Program-made: the position numbers and the translations under genes | The notes under the pieces: model-generated | What the model saw: only the letters and a program-made list of their open reading frames with translations | Databases searched by the model: none | Told to the model about the DNA's origin: nothing | Part shown: in pieces, positions 1-8,321 of the stretch | How the letters are laid out: each line of letters begins with the position of its first letter | Position numbering within the stretch: position 1 is the stretch's first letter | NCBI GenBank assembly: GCA_001577345.1 | Contig: LSLI01000020.1 | Span: forward strand, 1-35,184 | Reading direction: 5' to 3' | From: Candidatus Gallionella acididurans | GTDB lineage: Bacteria > Pseudomonadota > Gammaproteobacteria > Burkholderiales > Gallionellaceae | Length of the DNA: 35,184 nucleotides

Positions 1-565
1 GCATCACGCCGACCATGCGCGGATCCAGTTCCAAAGCCATGCGCAACGCGCGGCCAAATGCCTTGAATATGGTCTCTGCCTGATGGTGGGCATTTTCACC
101 CGAGAGATTGTCGATATGCAACGTCACAAGAGCGTGATTGACGAAACCCTGGAAGAATTCCTTGATCAGATCCACATCGAAATCGCCGACGTTGCCGCGC
201 ACGAATTCGCAATTGAACACCAGGCCTGGACGTCCGGAAATGTCCAGCACCACGCGCGACAGGGCTTCATCCAGGGGGATGTAAGCATGGCCGTAGCGGC
301 GCAAGCCTTTCTTGTCGCCAATGGCCTGATTAAACGCCTGGCCCAGCGTGATGCCGATATCTTCCACGGTGTGATGCGCGTCTATGTGCAGGTCACCCTT
401 GGCCAGAATATTCAAGTCCAGCAGGCCGTGCCGGGCGATCTGGTCCAGCATGTGATCGAGAAACGGCAGCCCGGTATCAAATTTGGCCATGCCGCTGCCG
501 TCAAGCCCCAGCTCAACCATGATCCGGGTTTCCAGGGTGTTGCGGGTTACTTTCGCGCTACGCAT
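1..565 (-). CDS. hisB: Imidazoleglycerol-phosphate dehydratase (partial, 3' end beyond window)
   Basis: HisB dehydrates imidazole glycerol phosphate to imidazole acetol phosphate in cytoplasmic histidine synthesis. The reverse-strand reading frame begins [15 protein letters not shown] and carries the two family signatures: [13 protein letters not shown] with [15 protein letters not shown] in the N-terminal half, and [23 protein letters not shown] in two parts further on, whose histidines and acidic residues bind the catalytic metal. The frame stays open to position 1 with about 188 codons visible; family members are about 195 residues, so only a handful of C-terminal residues are missing. An AGGG seven bases before the ATG supports this start. 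It lies 100 bases downstream of hisC on the same strand, so the two are probably co-transcribed. This is the monofunctional dehydratase form, without the phosphatase domain fused in enterobacteria. Identification is very secure. Confidence 0.95.
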   Translation of the reverse strand, partial: MRSAKVTRNTLETRIMVELGLDGSGMAKFDTGLPFLDHMLDQIARHGLLDLNILAKGDLHIDAHHTVEDIGITLGQAFNQAIGDKKGLRRYGHAYIPLDEALSRVVLDISGRPGLVFNCEFVRGNVGDFDVDLIKEFFQGFVNHALVTLHIDNLSGENAHHQAETIFKAFGRALRMALELDPRMVGVM

Positions 566-665
566 GACTTTGCCCTATGCGGATTGAATAATGGTTTCTT
601 GTAATACGGTAATAAATTTCATTTTTTGGTTTCGACATAAACTGAAGGTCAGTCTCCGCTGAAAC

Positions 666-1790
666 TCACTCTGCCTCATGAATACTTTCTTTCAGTGCAA
701 TCATGAATCGTTCATTTTCATCTGGCGTGCCCACAGTCACACGCAAGCAGCCTTTCAACATGGGATGCGCCCCATTCAAGTTCTTGATCAGCACACCGCG
801 CTGCTTCAATCCGCTGAATATCGCTGTCGCATTCGCGACGCGGAACAGCAGAAAATTGGCTTCGCTCTTGTAAACCTGCACGACAGGAATCAAACTCAAC
901 TGCTGATAAAGTTTCGCACGGTCCAGCTTGATTTGTTCCGCCTGTTGCAACAACATCCCGTGATGCTCCAGCAGCTTCTCCGCAACCAGCTGCGGCAACA
1001 CGCCGACATTATACGGCAAGCGCAGCTTTTCCAACTGCTCCAGCCATGCCGCGCTGCCGGCCAGAAAACCCAGGCGCAAACCGGCCATCCCCAGCTTGGA
1101 AAAAGTACGCATCACCAGCAGATTCGGGTATTGCAACAGGCGCGCGGCAAAACTGTCGCTGGCAAAGGCATGATAAGCCTCGTCTACCACCACCAACCCC
1201 GGCGACGCCTCGATTATCTGCGCCACGTCGTCGGCCGGGAACAAATTACCGGTGGGGTTGTTTGGATATGAAAGGAAAATCAAAGCCGGTCGTTCACGCC
1301 GGATCGCCGCGAGTATCGCAACCATATCCAATGAAAATTCTTCCGCCCCGGAATTGGCCACCCCCGGATTGGACAACAGGGGCACACCCACATAGCGCAT
1401 GCCAACGAAGGCCGCGATCATCCTGTACATCACAAACGAAGGCTCAACACTGAGCATTACCGCGCCCGGCTTGTTCACAGCCATCGCCAGCAACTGGATC
1501 AGTTCATCCGAACCATTGCCAAGCAACACATTCACCCCATCGGGCAAACCGGCCACCTCACGGATCCTTGCCTTGAGGGAAGCGGCGGCAGGATCGGGAT
1601 AACGGTTCAGGGCGGCGCCGGCGACCAGCTCCGCAATTTCACTGCGCAACTGGTCCGGCACGAGGTAAGGATTTTCCATCGCATCCAGCTTGATGTACCC
1701 TGAGCTGTCGGGCACATGATAAGCATGCAAATCAAGAATTTCCTGGCGCAGCAGCGTCGCCGCAAGAGTAGATGCCGAAATAGGAGGCAT
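666..1790 (-). CDS. hisC: Histidinol-phosphate aminotransferase
   Basis: HisC is a PLP enzyme (fold type I, class II aminotransferase) that converts imidazole acetol phosphate to L-histidinol phosphate. Visible signatures are the substrate-cap segment [10 protein letters not shown] near the N-terminus, [11 protein letters not shown], the NPNNPTG-type stretch [21 protein letters not shown] with the PLP-contacting Asp, and the Schiff-base lysine in [20 protein letters not shown] chose the ATG at 1788-1790 (MPPISAS...), giving 374 residues, the usual family length; the open frame continues upstream to 1928 but that extension looks non-coding and is GC-hairpin rich. No good Shine-Dalgarno precedes this ATG. 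It is followed by hisB and preceded by a sensor kinase gene on the same strand, 153 bases away. Function secure; the exact start is moderately sure. Confidence 0.94.
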   Translation of the reverse strand: MPPISASTLAATLLRQEILDLHAYHVPDSSGYIKLDAMENPYLVPDQLRSEIAELVAGAALNRYPDPAAASLKARIREVAGLPDGVNVLLGNGSDELIQLLAMAVNKPGAVMLSVEPSFVMYRMIAAFVGMRYVGVPLLSNPGVANSGAEEFSLDMVAILAAIRRERPALIFLSYPNNPTGNLFPADDVAQIIEASPGLVVVDEAYHAFASDSFAARLLQYPNLLVMRTFSKLGMAGLRLGFLAGSAAWLEQLEKLRLPYNVGVLPQLVAEKLLEHHGMLLQQAEQIKLDRAKLYQQLSLIPVVQVYKSEANFLLFRVANATAIFSGLKQRGVLIKNLNGAHPMLKGCLRVTVGTPDENERFMIALKESIHEAE

Positions 1791-1842
1791 GGAACGAAAT
1801 AAAACACAGTGTAATAGCAACGCCGCGAAGCTTATCACATTG

Positions 1843-1865
1843 CCGCCGACCGGGCCCGGTGGCGG
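1843..1865. other. GC-rich hairpin between the kinase gene and hisC
   Basis: CCGCC (1843-1847) pairs with GGCGG (1861-1865), enclosing the perfect 12-base palindrome ACCGGGCCCGGT at 1849-1860, with one bulged G. No T-run follows on either strand, so it is not a canonical intrinsic terminator. It sits in the 5' region of hisC and could act on hisC transcription or translation, but that is only a possibility. Confidence 0.4.
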
Positions 1866-1943
1866 AGACTGCCGAGACAGATTTTTTCGCCCGGCTGACA
1901 GCAGTTTCATGTCCCGGCAGGAATGCAAACTATTCCCGTGCCA

Positions 1944-3629
1944 TCACTTTGCCCCTTCTGCCGGCTTGAACTCAAAGCAAACCTTTCCGGGCTGGTTGCT
2001 TGTCAGCGCGAGCGTATATCCGAGCTGCGTGGCCCAGCGCGCGGCCTGGTACAGCCCGATCCCCAGGCCATTTTCAGATACTACTGCACCACGCAACAAA
2101 TTCGCGGCGATGTTTTTCGGCATCGGACTGCCGCTGTCGCAAACGCTCAGGCGCAATGGCTCAGTCCGGATTTCTATGAAAATAGTGATATCGGCTTCGT
2201 GTTGGCGTTTTCTCAAGGCGTTGTCGATCAGGTTGTCGAAGACGCAATCGAACATCGGCGCGGGAATCTGCCTGTCCGGCAAGCTGTCCGGCGCAAGCCA
2301 GCCTATCTCCTGATACTGGTTGCGCATCCGCAGGTTGTCCCACCAGGCATGAAGGGGAAGTCCGGGGGTTTCCCCTTCATGCAGCGGTTGCTTGAGCTTG
2401 AGCAACGTGGCCTCGATGCGCTGGGTTAGCAGCGGAAGCTGTTGCAGCAGCAGTTGTTGGGCATGGTCTTCGCGGCTTTGTGCAATCGAGGTGAGCGAGA
2501 GCAGCGATTGCAGCATGTTTTTCAAGTCGTGTGTCAGGCGCGACCCGGTCTCATACACGGCCTGCAAACGCGTAATGTCGCGCAAGCTTTGCTCGCGCTG
2601 CTTGGCCTGATAAAAATAACCGATCAGTTTTACCAGCAACTGTATATGCAGCAACAACGTGGGGTTGAACGGCTGCCTGGCATACATGGTCAGGCGCAAC
2701 TCGCCTTCCTGCATTGCCGCGGAGTAAGCGCTGATCTGTCCGACCTGCCCGGTTTCTCCGGGCGATTGCCAGGAAAAACCGGACAACCACGAAAAATCTT
2801 CCAGCATGGCCACGGCACCGCGCAAATAGGAAGTCACATTGGGCTCGCGCTGGGCAGTCTCGGTCAGCCGGGAGAGCCAGCTTTCAAACGGAGTACCGAC
2901 ATTCAACAGGTAGCGCGAAAACATGAACTGCAGGCCGCTGAAGCCGAAGCGCGGATTCCACAACCCGCCAAGCGCCAGCAACACCAGGCCGATCAGGAAC
3001 AGCGTGCGCAGCAAGGCCTCAAGATAATCCATCCGGCCCAGAGTCATGAATGCCAGCGCGCCGAGCACCACCAGCGTCAGCAGCATGAACAGCAGCAAAC
3101 TGTACACGAAGTCCACCGTCTGGCTGACATCGACCGTCTCTTTGTAAAACGGCAATAGCGCCATCAACAGCAGCAGCACCGGCAGCACATAATTGATCAG
3201 GATGAACCCCGAGTCTATCGAGGATTGCGCAGAAAATATATTCGGGACTACCCATAGCAGCAAGGCAGCCAGCAAATAGGCCAACAGCAATAAATATATC
3301 AGGCGCGTCGAGCGTTTACGAAAAACGAATACCCGCGCGCCAACCAGGCCAAACAGACCGGTCAGCCAGAAAGCCATTGCCCACCAGTCCAGCCAGAACA
3401 TCGCCACGACGGACGCCACTGTGATGAATGCCAGCGCCCCCCGCCCAACCTCGCGCTCGCCGCGCCACAGCGGCTGCCAGATCAGGAACAAGCCGAAGTG
3501 AGCCAGCAGCAGCGGATGCACCCACGGACTCTTGACGCCGACCACCAGCGCGCCGTGTAATAACGCCACCATTACCACCAACAGCCAGCGTCCGGTACGC
3601 AAGCGATTCCCGATGTTCAGTGTCGGCAT
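1944..3629 (-). CDS. Membrane-bound sensor histidine kinase
   Basis: A 561-residue two-component sensor kinase. The N-terminal ~225 residues hold about eight hydrophobic helices (residues 13-225). A linker of ~245-345 follows that resembles a GAF-like region, then a helix leading into the H-box GSRLTHDLKNMLQ with the predicted phosphoacceptor His367. The ATP-binding domain shows the N-box DNLIDNAL (465-472), G1 box CDSG (497-500) and G2 box GLGIGLYQA (521-529). Ligand and partner are unknown: no response-regulator gene is adjacent, so it is an orphan in this window. The multi-helix sensor plus GAF-like linker recalls PrsK-type kinases, but I cannot establish that from sequence by eye. It is divergent from the prepilin gene at 3861 and precedes hisC on the same strand. 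An AGGA about ten bases upstream gives weak support for the ATG at 3629. Confidence 0.85.
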   Translation of the reverse strand: MPTLNIGNRLRTGRWLLVVMVALLHGALVVGVKSPWVHPLLLAHFGLFLIWQPLWRGEREVGRGALAFITVASVVAMFWLDWWAMAFWLTGLFGLVGARVFVFRKRSTRLIYLLLLAYLLAALLLWVVPNIFSAQSSIDSGFILINYVLPVLLLLMALLPFYKETVDVSQTVDFVYSLLLFMLLTLVVLGALAFMTLGRMDYLEALLRTLFLIGLVLLALGGLWNPRFGFSGLQFMFSRYLLNVGTPFESWLSRLTETAQREPNVTSYLRGAVAMLEDFSWLSGFSWQSPGETGQVGQISAYSAAMQEGELRLTMYARQPFNPTLLLHIQLLVKLIGYFYQAKQREQSLRDITRLQAVYETGSRLTHDLKNMLQSLLSLTSIAQSREDHAQQLLLQQLPLLTQRIEATLLKLKQPLHEGETPGLPLHAWWDNLRMRNQYQEIGWLAPDSLPDRQIPAPMFDCVFDNLIDNALRKRQHEADITIFIEIRTEPLRLSVCDSGSPMPKNIAANLLRGAVVSENGLGIGLYQAARWATQLGYTLALTSNQPGKVCFEFKPAEGAK

Positions 3630-3860
3630 TTCGTCACCATCCTGTCAGCATCTCGTCAAGATTACCCCGGCCATGTTGCCGGTAACCATTCCTGCAGTCT
3701 CAGGCAGTTCGTTAAATAGCCCGATAGCCGCCGCCAACGCACTGGTTTGTTTTGGATTCTTAAAAAAGACGGTAAATAAACCGAATCCTTGCTAGAATCG
3801 GTACGTATCTTGCTCAATTTTGGCGTAGCTCCCACAATCATCGCATCGGAGGATAACATA

Positions 3861-4541
3861 ATGAAACGAACACAATCCGGGTTTACCCTGATCGAGATGG
3901 CCATCGTGCTGGTCATTATCGGCCTGCTGCTCGGCGGCGTGCTGAAGGGCCAGGAACTGATCAACAGCGCCAAGGTGAAGAACCTCGCTAACGATTTCAG
4001 GAACATACCGGTGTTCATCTACGGCTATCAGGACAAGTTCAAGGCGTTGCCCGGCGATGACAAAAACGTACTTACAAATTTGGGGGCCGCCTGTGTTTCC
4101 CCTTGCCAAGCAGGCAATGGCGATGGCGTTATCGGTGTTCCATCCGGAACCGATACTTGGCAATCAGTTACAGCAACCGACGAGACCCAGCAGTTCTGGA
4201 TACACGTCCGACTTGCCGGGTTCGCCCCAGGGGCGACCAGTGGCGCATCCGATTATCGTCCAACCAATGCTTCGGGCGGTGTGATTGGAATTCAAAGTGG
4301 CTCGACAACCACACCACCGATAAAAGACAATGCGAGCCTTCCAATCCGAGGCTCCTATGTGATTTGCTCGACCGGCATTTTGGGCAAGTTCGTGCAGCAG
4401 CTGGACACCACGATGGACGACGGCAACCCTGGCACGGGTTCGATGTTGGCTGCAACGGGTACTGGTTATCCTTTGACAGCAGTTGCAAACGCAGCCGCGA
4501 TTGATCCGGCTGCATCCTACACCGTCTGCATGGGCATTTAA
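3861..4541 (+). CDS. Type IV pilin-like / pseudopilin protein with prepilin leader
   Basis: A 226-residue protein with a class III (prepilin) signal. The leader MKRTQSG is followed by the cleavage/methylation motif G|FTLIEMAIVLVIIGLLLGG: Gly at -1, Phe at +1, Glu at +5, then a hydrophobic helix. PilD-type prepilin peptidase should cut after Gly7 and the mature protein should assemble into a pilus, pseudopilus or minor-pilin structure at the inner membrane. The globular part is Gly/Ser/Thr-rich with two cysteine pairs (CVSPC near residue 80; later single cysteines) and no recognisable adhesin domain. GGAGGA at 3848-3853 fixes the start at 3861; the frame is open further upstream but the ribosome site and prepilin leader decide. 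No other pilus or secretion gene is adjacent, so it is an isolated prepilin gene. It ends just before a strong terminator. Confidence 0.85.
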   Translation: MKRTQSGFTLIEMAIVLVIIGLLLGGVLKGQELINSAKVKNLANDFRNIPVFIYGYQDKFKALPGDDKNVLTNLGAACVSPCQAGNGDGVIGVPSGTDTWQSVTATDETQQFWIHVRLAGFAPGATSGASDYRPTNASGGVIGIQSGSTTTPPIKDNASLPIRGSYVICSTGILGKFVQQLDTTMDDGNPGTGSMLAATGTGYPLTAVANAAAIDPAASYTVCMGI

Positions 4542-4560
4542 CAAATCTCCGGCGTGACAC

Positions 4561-4588
4561 AAGCCCGCTGTACACAGCGGGCTTTTTT
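4561..4588 (+). terminator. Intrinsic terminator of the prepilin gene, overlapping the antiporter stop
   Basis: AAGCCCGCTG (4561-4570) and CAGCGGGCTT (4575-4584) form a perfect ten-base stem with a TACA loop, followed by TTTT. It lies 20 bases after the prepilin stop. The last U residues overlap the stop codon of the convergent antiporter gene (TAA on the minus strand at 4587-4589), so the hairpin may also limit transcription coming from the other side. Confidence 0.9.
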
Positions 4589-6560
4589 ATCGCCCTTTAT
4601 GCAGCCGCGACTCGGCCACCAGCAAGGCTTCCGGCAAACCCAGCAACACCAGGATATCCCCGGCTTGCAGCAGCATCTCCGCGCCCGGCTGCGCGCCGTG
4701 CACATGGCGGCGGCGCACCGCATTGACCTCAACGCCCAGCTCCGCCAGGCCAAGCTCGCCCAGCTTCCGGCCCACTGCCGCAGAATCATTTTTGAGCAAC
4801 ACGCTTGAAAAGCGCGGCTGCAAATTTTCACCGGCATCATCCGCGCCGTTTTGCGCAGTGCGGAAATAGCCGCTGAACGCCGCATAACGACCCGCGCGGC
4901 TTTCCTGGACACGGCGGATCACGCGGCTCAGCGGCACGCCGGACATCAGCAGCGCCTGCGAGGCCAGCATCACGCTGCCCTCGGTCACTTCCGCGACCAC
5001 CTCGGCAGCTCCGGCTTTCTTGAATTCATCGATATAGCTGTCGTCGGTGGTGCGCACCACCACCGGCAGATCGGGGCGCATCTGGTTTACATGGTGCAGA
5101 ATCTTGAGCGCGGAATGCTTGTCGTTGTAGGTGACCACCAGGGTTTTGGCGCGCATCAGCCCGGCGGCCATCAGCACTTCGCGCTTCGCGGCATCGCCGT
5201 AGACCACGCTCTTGCCTTCCGCTGCGGCCTCATGCACGCGGCGCGGGTCGAGGTCGAGCGCGATGAAACGAAAATTCTCCATGGCCAAGAAACGCGACAG
5301 CGCCTGCCCGCTGCGCCCGTAACCGCAGACGATGATGTGCGCGTCGCTGGACATGCTTTTCACGGCGATCTGGTGTATCAGCATCGCGCTGTCCATCCAC
5401 GCGGACGGGGTCAGGTTGCGCACGATGACTTCGGCATGCTGGATCAGGAACGGCGCGGCCAGCATCGAGATCAGCATCGCCGCCAGCACGTTCTGCATCA
5501 CGTCCGGCGGCAACAGGTTTACCCGGCCCGCCAAGGTCAGCAGCACAAAGCCGAACTCGCCCGCCTGAGCCAGCCCGAGGCCGCTGCGGATAGCCGCGCC
5601 CCAATCCCCGGCGAGCCAGCGCGCCAGCAGTGCTACCACGCCCGCCTTGAACGGCAGCAGGATCAGCAGGATCAGCAATACCCAGCCGAAACCGGAGAAC
5701 ACGCTGTGCAAATCGAGCAGCATACCTATGGTCACGAAGAACAGGCCGAGCAGCACATCGCGGAACGGCTTGATGTCTTCTTCCACCTGGATGCGGTATT
5801 CGGTTTCCGAGATCAGCATGCCGGCGACAAAGGCACCCAGCGCCAGCGAGAGCCCGGCCAGTTCGGTAAAGTAGGCCAGCCCCAGTGTGAACAGCAGCAC
5901 GTTGAGCATGAATAACTCGGAAGATTTTTGCATCGCAACCAGATGAAACCACGGGCGCAGCAGGCGCTGCCCGAAGATCAACAGCGCGGCCAATACCAGC
6001 GCGGCATTGAGCAGGGCGATGACTAGCGTGGCATAGATATGCTCTGTGCTGCTGGTTAACGCCGGGATGATGATGATCAGCGGCACCACGGCCAGATCCT
6101 GGAACAGCAATACGCCCATGATCTTCTGGCCGTGCGGCGTGTTCAGTTCGGCTCGCTCGACCAGCATCTTGCTGACGATCGCGGTGGAGGACATCGCCAG
6201 CACTCCGCCCAGTGCCAGCCCGGCGCGCCAGTCCAGCCCGAACAGCAGCGAGGTGAACATGACCAGCAACATGGTCGCCGCCACCTGCGCGGTGCCGAGC
6301 CCGAACACCAGTCGCTGCATGCTGCGCAGGCGCGCCAGGCTGAACTCCAGCCCGATGCTGAACATCAGGAAGACCACGCCGAATTCGGCAAGATGCCGGG
6401 TTTCCGGCGCATCTTGTATCCAACCCAGCGCATGTGGTCCGATCAGGATGCCGACCAGAAGATAGCCCAGCATCACCGGCAACTTCAGGATACGGCACAT
6501 CACGACCACACCCACGGCAACGGAGAGCAGGATCAGCAGAAGTTGCAGCGAGTCAGTCAT
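4587..6560 (-). CDS. CPA2-family monovalent cation:proton antiporter with RCK (TrkA-N/TrkA-C) domains, KefB/YbaL type
   Basis: A 657-residue inner-membrane antiporter of the CPA2 family, expected to exchange K+ (or Na+) for H+. The first ~385 residues are about twelve hydrophobic helices, including the KefB-like segments PVMLGYLLVGILIGPHALGW in parts, FLMFSIGLEFSL, the conserved FQDLAVVPL at 153-161, and AQAGEFGFVL. A cytoplasmic TrkA-N Rossmann domain begins about 408 with the nucleotide motif GYGRSG (413-418) followed by the acidic residues of DLDPRR. A TrkA-C domain occupies roughly 570-650. This layout is that of YbaL and KefB/KefC; no kefF/kefG-type ancillary oxidoreductase is adjacent, so glutathione-gated K+ efflux cannot be assumed. 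It is divergent from kdsD across 142 bases. Family is secure, the transported ion is not. Confidence 0.92.
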   Translation of the reverse strand: MTDSLQLLLILLSVAVGVVVMCRILKLPVMLGYLLVGILIGPHALGWIQDAPETRHLAEFGVVFLMFSIGLEFSLARLRSMQRLVFGLGTAQVAATMLLVMFTSLLFGLDWRAGLALGGVLAMSSTAIVSKMLVERAELNTPHGQKIMGVLLFQDLAVVPLIIIIPALTSSTEHIYATLVIALLNAALVLAALLIFGQRLLRPWFHLVAMQKSSELFMLNVLLFTLGLAYFTELAGLSLALGAFVAGMLISETEYRIQVEEDIKPFRDVLLGLFFVTIGMLLDLHSVFSGFGWVLLILLILLPFKAGVVALLARWLAGDWGAAIRSGLGLAQAGEFGFVLLTLAGRVNLLPPDVMQNVLAAMLISMLAAPFLIQHAEVIVRNLTPSAWMDSAMLIHQIAVKSMSSDAHIIVCGYGRSGQALSRFLAMENFRFIALDLDPRRVHEAAAEGKSVVYGDAAKREVLMAAGLMRAKTLVVTYNDKHSALKILHHVNQMRPDLPVVVRTTDDSYIDEFKKAGAAEVVAEVTEGSVMLASQALLMSGVPLSRVIRRVQESRAGRYAAFSGYFRTAQNGADDAGENLQPRFSSVLLKNDSAAVGRKLGELGLAELGVEVNAVRRRHVHGAQPGAEMLLQAGDILVLLGLPEALLVAESRLHKGR

Positions 6561-6685
6561 AGGGTTGCTGGAGCGGCATTTTTTCGATGGACGGATAATG
6601 CCCTAATTAGACCATCCTTTCAAAACTTCTCCGCCAGTCAGAAATTGCAGCCGGGGTCAAAATTTCGCTGGGGGTTAACACGCAC

Positions 6686-6694
6686 TGCTATAAT
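6686..6694 (+). promoter_or_regulatory. Extended -10 promoter element for kdsD
   Basis: TGCTATAAT at 6686-6694 is a perfect extended -10 (TGn plus TATAAT). The -35 region is weak. Transcription from it should start about seven bases downstream, near 6701, and the kdsD ATG is at 6703, so the predicted 5' leader is nearly absent. Confidence 0.6.
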
Positions 6695-6702
6695 CCCGTT
6701 CC

Positions 6703-7689
6703 ATGAACAAAACCATCTCCGCCACACCACGCGCCCTAGCCCTCGCCCGCGAAGTCCTGAACATAGAAGCTTCCGCTGTACAGGCTCTGAGTGAACGACT
6801 CGATGAGAATTTCTTGCGCGCGCTGGATGTCATCCTGCGTTGCGAAGGCCGCGTCATCGTGAGCGGCATGGGCAAGTCCGGGCATATCGCGCGCAAGATC
6901 GCCGCCACGATGTCCAGCACCGGCACCCCCGCTTATTTCGTGCATCCGGGCGAAGCCAGTCATGGCGACCTGGGCATGATCACCAGCACTGACGTGATCA
7001 TCGCGCTGTCCTATTCCGGCGAAAGCCAGGAACTTGTTGCGATCGTACCGGCTATCAAGCGCCAGGGCGCAAAACTCATCAGCATGACCGGCAACCCGGC
7101 TTCCACGCTGGCGAAGATTTCCGATGTGCATCTGAACGCCGCTGTCGACAAGGAGGCTTGTCCCATGGGTTTGGCGCCAACCACCAGCACCACCGCCGCA
7201 CTGGCCCTGGGTGACGCACTGGCGATGGCATTGCTGGACGCCAAGGGTTTCGGCGCCGAAGATTTTGCCCGCTCGCATCCGGGCGGCAATCTGGGACGGC
7301 GTTTGCTCACCCATGTGCGCGACATCATGCGTAGCGGAGAACGCCTGCCGATGGTAAGTGTAAACGCGATGCTGGGCGATGCGATCCTGGAAATTTCGAA
7401 AAAGGGTGTGGGCATGACCGCCATCGTCGATGACAGGCAGAATGTCCTGGGTATATACACGGATGGCGATCTGCGCCGCACGCTGGCCAGGAAACTGGAC
7501 TTCAACGCCACTCCGGTACGCGATGTGATGTCGTCCAATCCGCGCTGTATAGCCCCGGACAGGCTCGCCGCCGAGGCGGTGCAGGTGATGGAACAATACA
7601 ACATCAGCCAGATACTGGTGGTGGATGAACAAAATAAACTGGTCGGCGCACTGAACATGCATGATCTGTTACACGCAAAAGTGATTTGA
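6703..7689 (+). CDS. kdsD: D-arabinose 5-phosphate isomerase
   Basis: KdsD interconverts ribulose 5-phosphate and arabinose 5-phosphate, the first step of Kdo synthesis for lipopolysaccharide. The 328-residue protein has the expected SIS domain (about 30-190) with VIVSGMGKSGHIARKIAATM, the HPGEASHGDLGMI stretch and the phosphosugar site ALSYSGESQE, then two CBS domains (about 200-325; DIMRSGERLPMV and VRDVMSSNPRCI start each one). The start agrees with KdsD/KpsF relatives. Unusually, no Shine-Dalgarno is visible before the ATG and the only good -10 lies nine bases upstream, which suggests leaderless or near-leaderless translation. kdsC follows after a 113-base gap that holds a repeat element. 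Confidence 0.95.
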   Translation: MNKTISATPRALALAREVLNIEASAVQALSERLDENFLRALDVILRCEGRVIVSGMGKSGHIARKIAATMSSTGTPAYFVHPGEASHGDLGMITSTDVIIALSYSGESQELVAIVPAIKRQGAKLISMTGNPASTLAKISDVHLNAAVDKEACPMGLAPTTSTTAALALGDALAMALLDAKGFGAEDFARSHPGGNLGRRLLTHVRDIMRSGERLPMVSVNAMLGDAILEISKKGVGMTAIVDDRQNVLGIYTDGDLRRTLARKLDFNATPVRDVMSSNPRCIAPDRLAAEAVQVMEQYNISQILVVDEQNKLVGALNMHDLLHAKVI

Positions 7690-7728
7690 TGTTGCCTGTA
7701 GATTTTTATTGGCGCTTCGTTTTTTATA

Positions 7729-7785
7729 TGGAGTGCGCAGACATGTCTGCGCTTTTAATAAGCGGCGACACGTCGCCGCACTCCA
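7729..7785. repeat. 57-bp cloverleaf-like inverted repeat (MITE/REP-like element)
   Basis: Outer 9-base arms TGGAGTGCG (7729-7737) and CGCACTCCA (7777-7785) are perfect inverted repeats. Nested inside and overlapping them are two palindromes: GCGCAGACATGTCTGCGC (7735-7752, perfect) and GCGGCGAC-AC-GTCGCCGC (7762-7779), separated by TTTTAATAA. The whole can fold as a stem carrying two hairpins. It occupies most of the kdsD-kdsC gap and ends a few bases before the kdsC ribosome-binding site. This looks like a dispersed REP/MITE-class sequence rather than a terminator. Confidence 0.8.
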
Positions 7786-7802
7786 AAATACAGGAGTAAA
7801 CC

Positions 7803-8321
7803 ATGCTTACAAACCGCGCAAAATTGACAAGCCTGATCGCGTTCGATGTGGACGGGGTGATGACTGACGGCGGATTGTATTATTCCGATTCCGGCGAGGA
7901 ATTCAAGCGCTTTAATTCGCTGGATGGTCATGGCCTGAAAATGCTCCGTGCCAGCGGTGTGGAGATCGCCATTATCACCGGGCGCGCTTCACGCTGCGTG
8001 GAAGCGCGCGCGCATAACCTCGGCATCTCGCATCTCTACCAGGGAGTGGAAAACAAACTTGATGCCATGGTCGACCTGCTCAACAAGCTCAAACTATCGA
8101 GGGACGCCGCCGCCTACATGGGCGACGATATCGTCGACCTCACCGTGATGCGCCATGTCGGACTTGCCATCAGTGTGCCGGAAGCACCGCAACTGGTGCG
8201 CGAACACTCCGCCTATGTCACCCAGCGCAGCGGCGGGCACGGGGCGGTGCGCGAAGCATGCGAAATGATCATGTCGGCACAAGGCACGCTGGATGCCCAG
8301 CTGGCGCCGTATTTGCGATGA
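7803..8321 (+). CDS. kdsC: 3-deoxy-D-manno-octulosonate 8-phosphate phosphatase
   Basis: KdsC removes the phosphate from Kdo 8-phosphate to give free Kdo. It is a C0-type HAD phosphatase without a cap. The 172-residue length is typical. HAD motif I is FDVDGVMTDGGLYY with the nucleophile Asp and acid/base Asp; motif II is the Thr in IAIITGRAS; the lysine of motif III lies in the segment around NKLDAMVDLL; motif IV is YMGDDIVDLTVM. CAGGAG at 7791-7796 sets the start. The stop overlaps the lptC start (ATGA at 8318-8321), so kdsC and lptC are translationally coupled in the Kdo / LPS-transport operon. Confidence 0.95.
   Translation: MLTNRAKLTSLIAFDVDGVMTDGGLYYSDSGEEFKRFNSLDGHGLKMLRASGVEIAIITGRASRCVEARAHNLGISHLYQGVENKLDAMVDLLNKLKLSRDAAAYMGDDIVDLTVMRHVGLAISVPEAPQLVREHSAYVTQRSGGHGAVREACEMIMSAQGTLDAQLAPYLR

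Noticed and set aside
83-604. Open frame of 173 codons on the plus strand
   Set aside because: It is the antisense shadow of hisB, whose reverse-strand product matches the family throughout.
2442-3158. Long plus-strand frame opposite the sensor kinase
   Set aside because: Its product is Gln/His/Arg-rich and low in hydrophobic order, the typical antisense translation of a membrane-protein gene; the kinase motifs are on the other strand.
4851-5915. 354-codon plus-strand frame opposite the antiporter
   Set aside because: Same antisense effect, rich in Gln, His and Arg; the antiporter reading is unambiguous.
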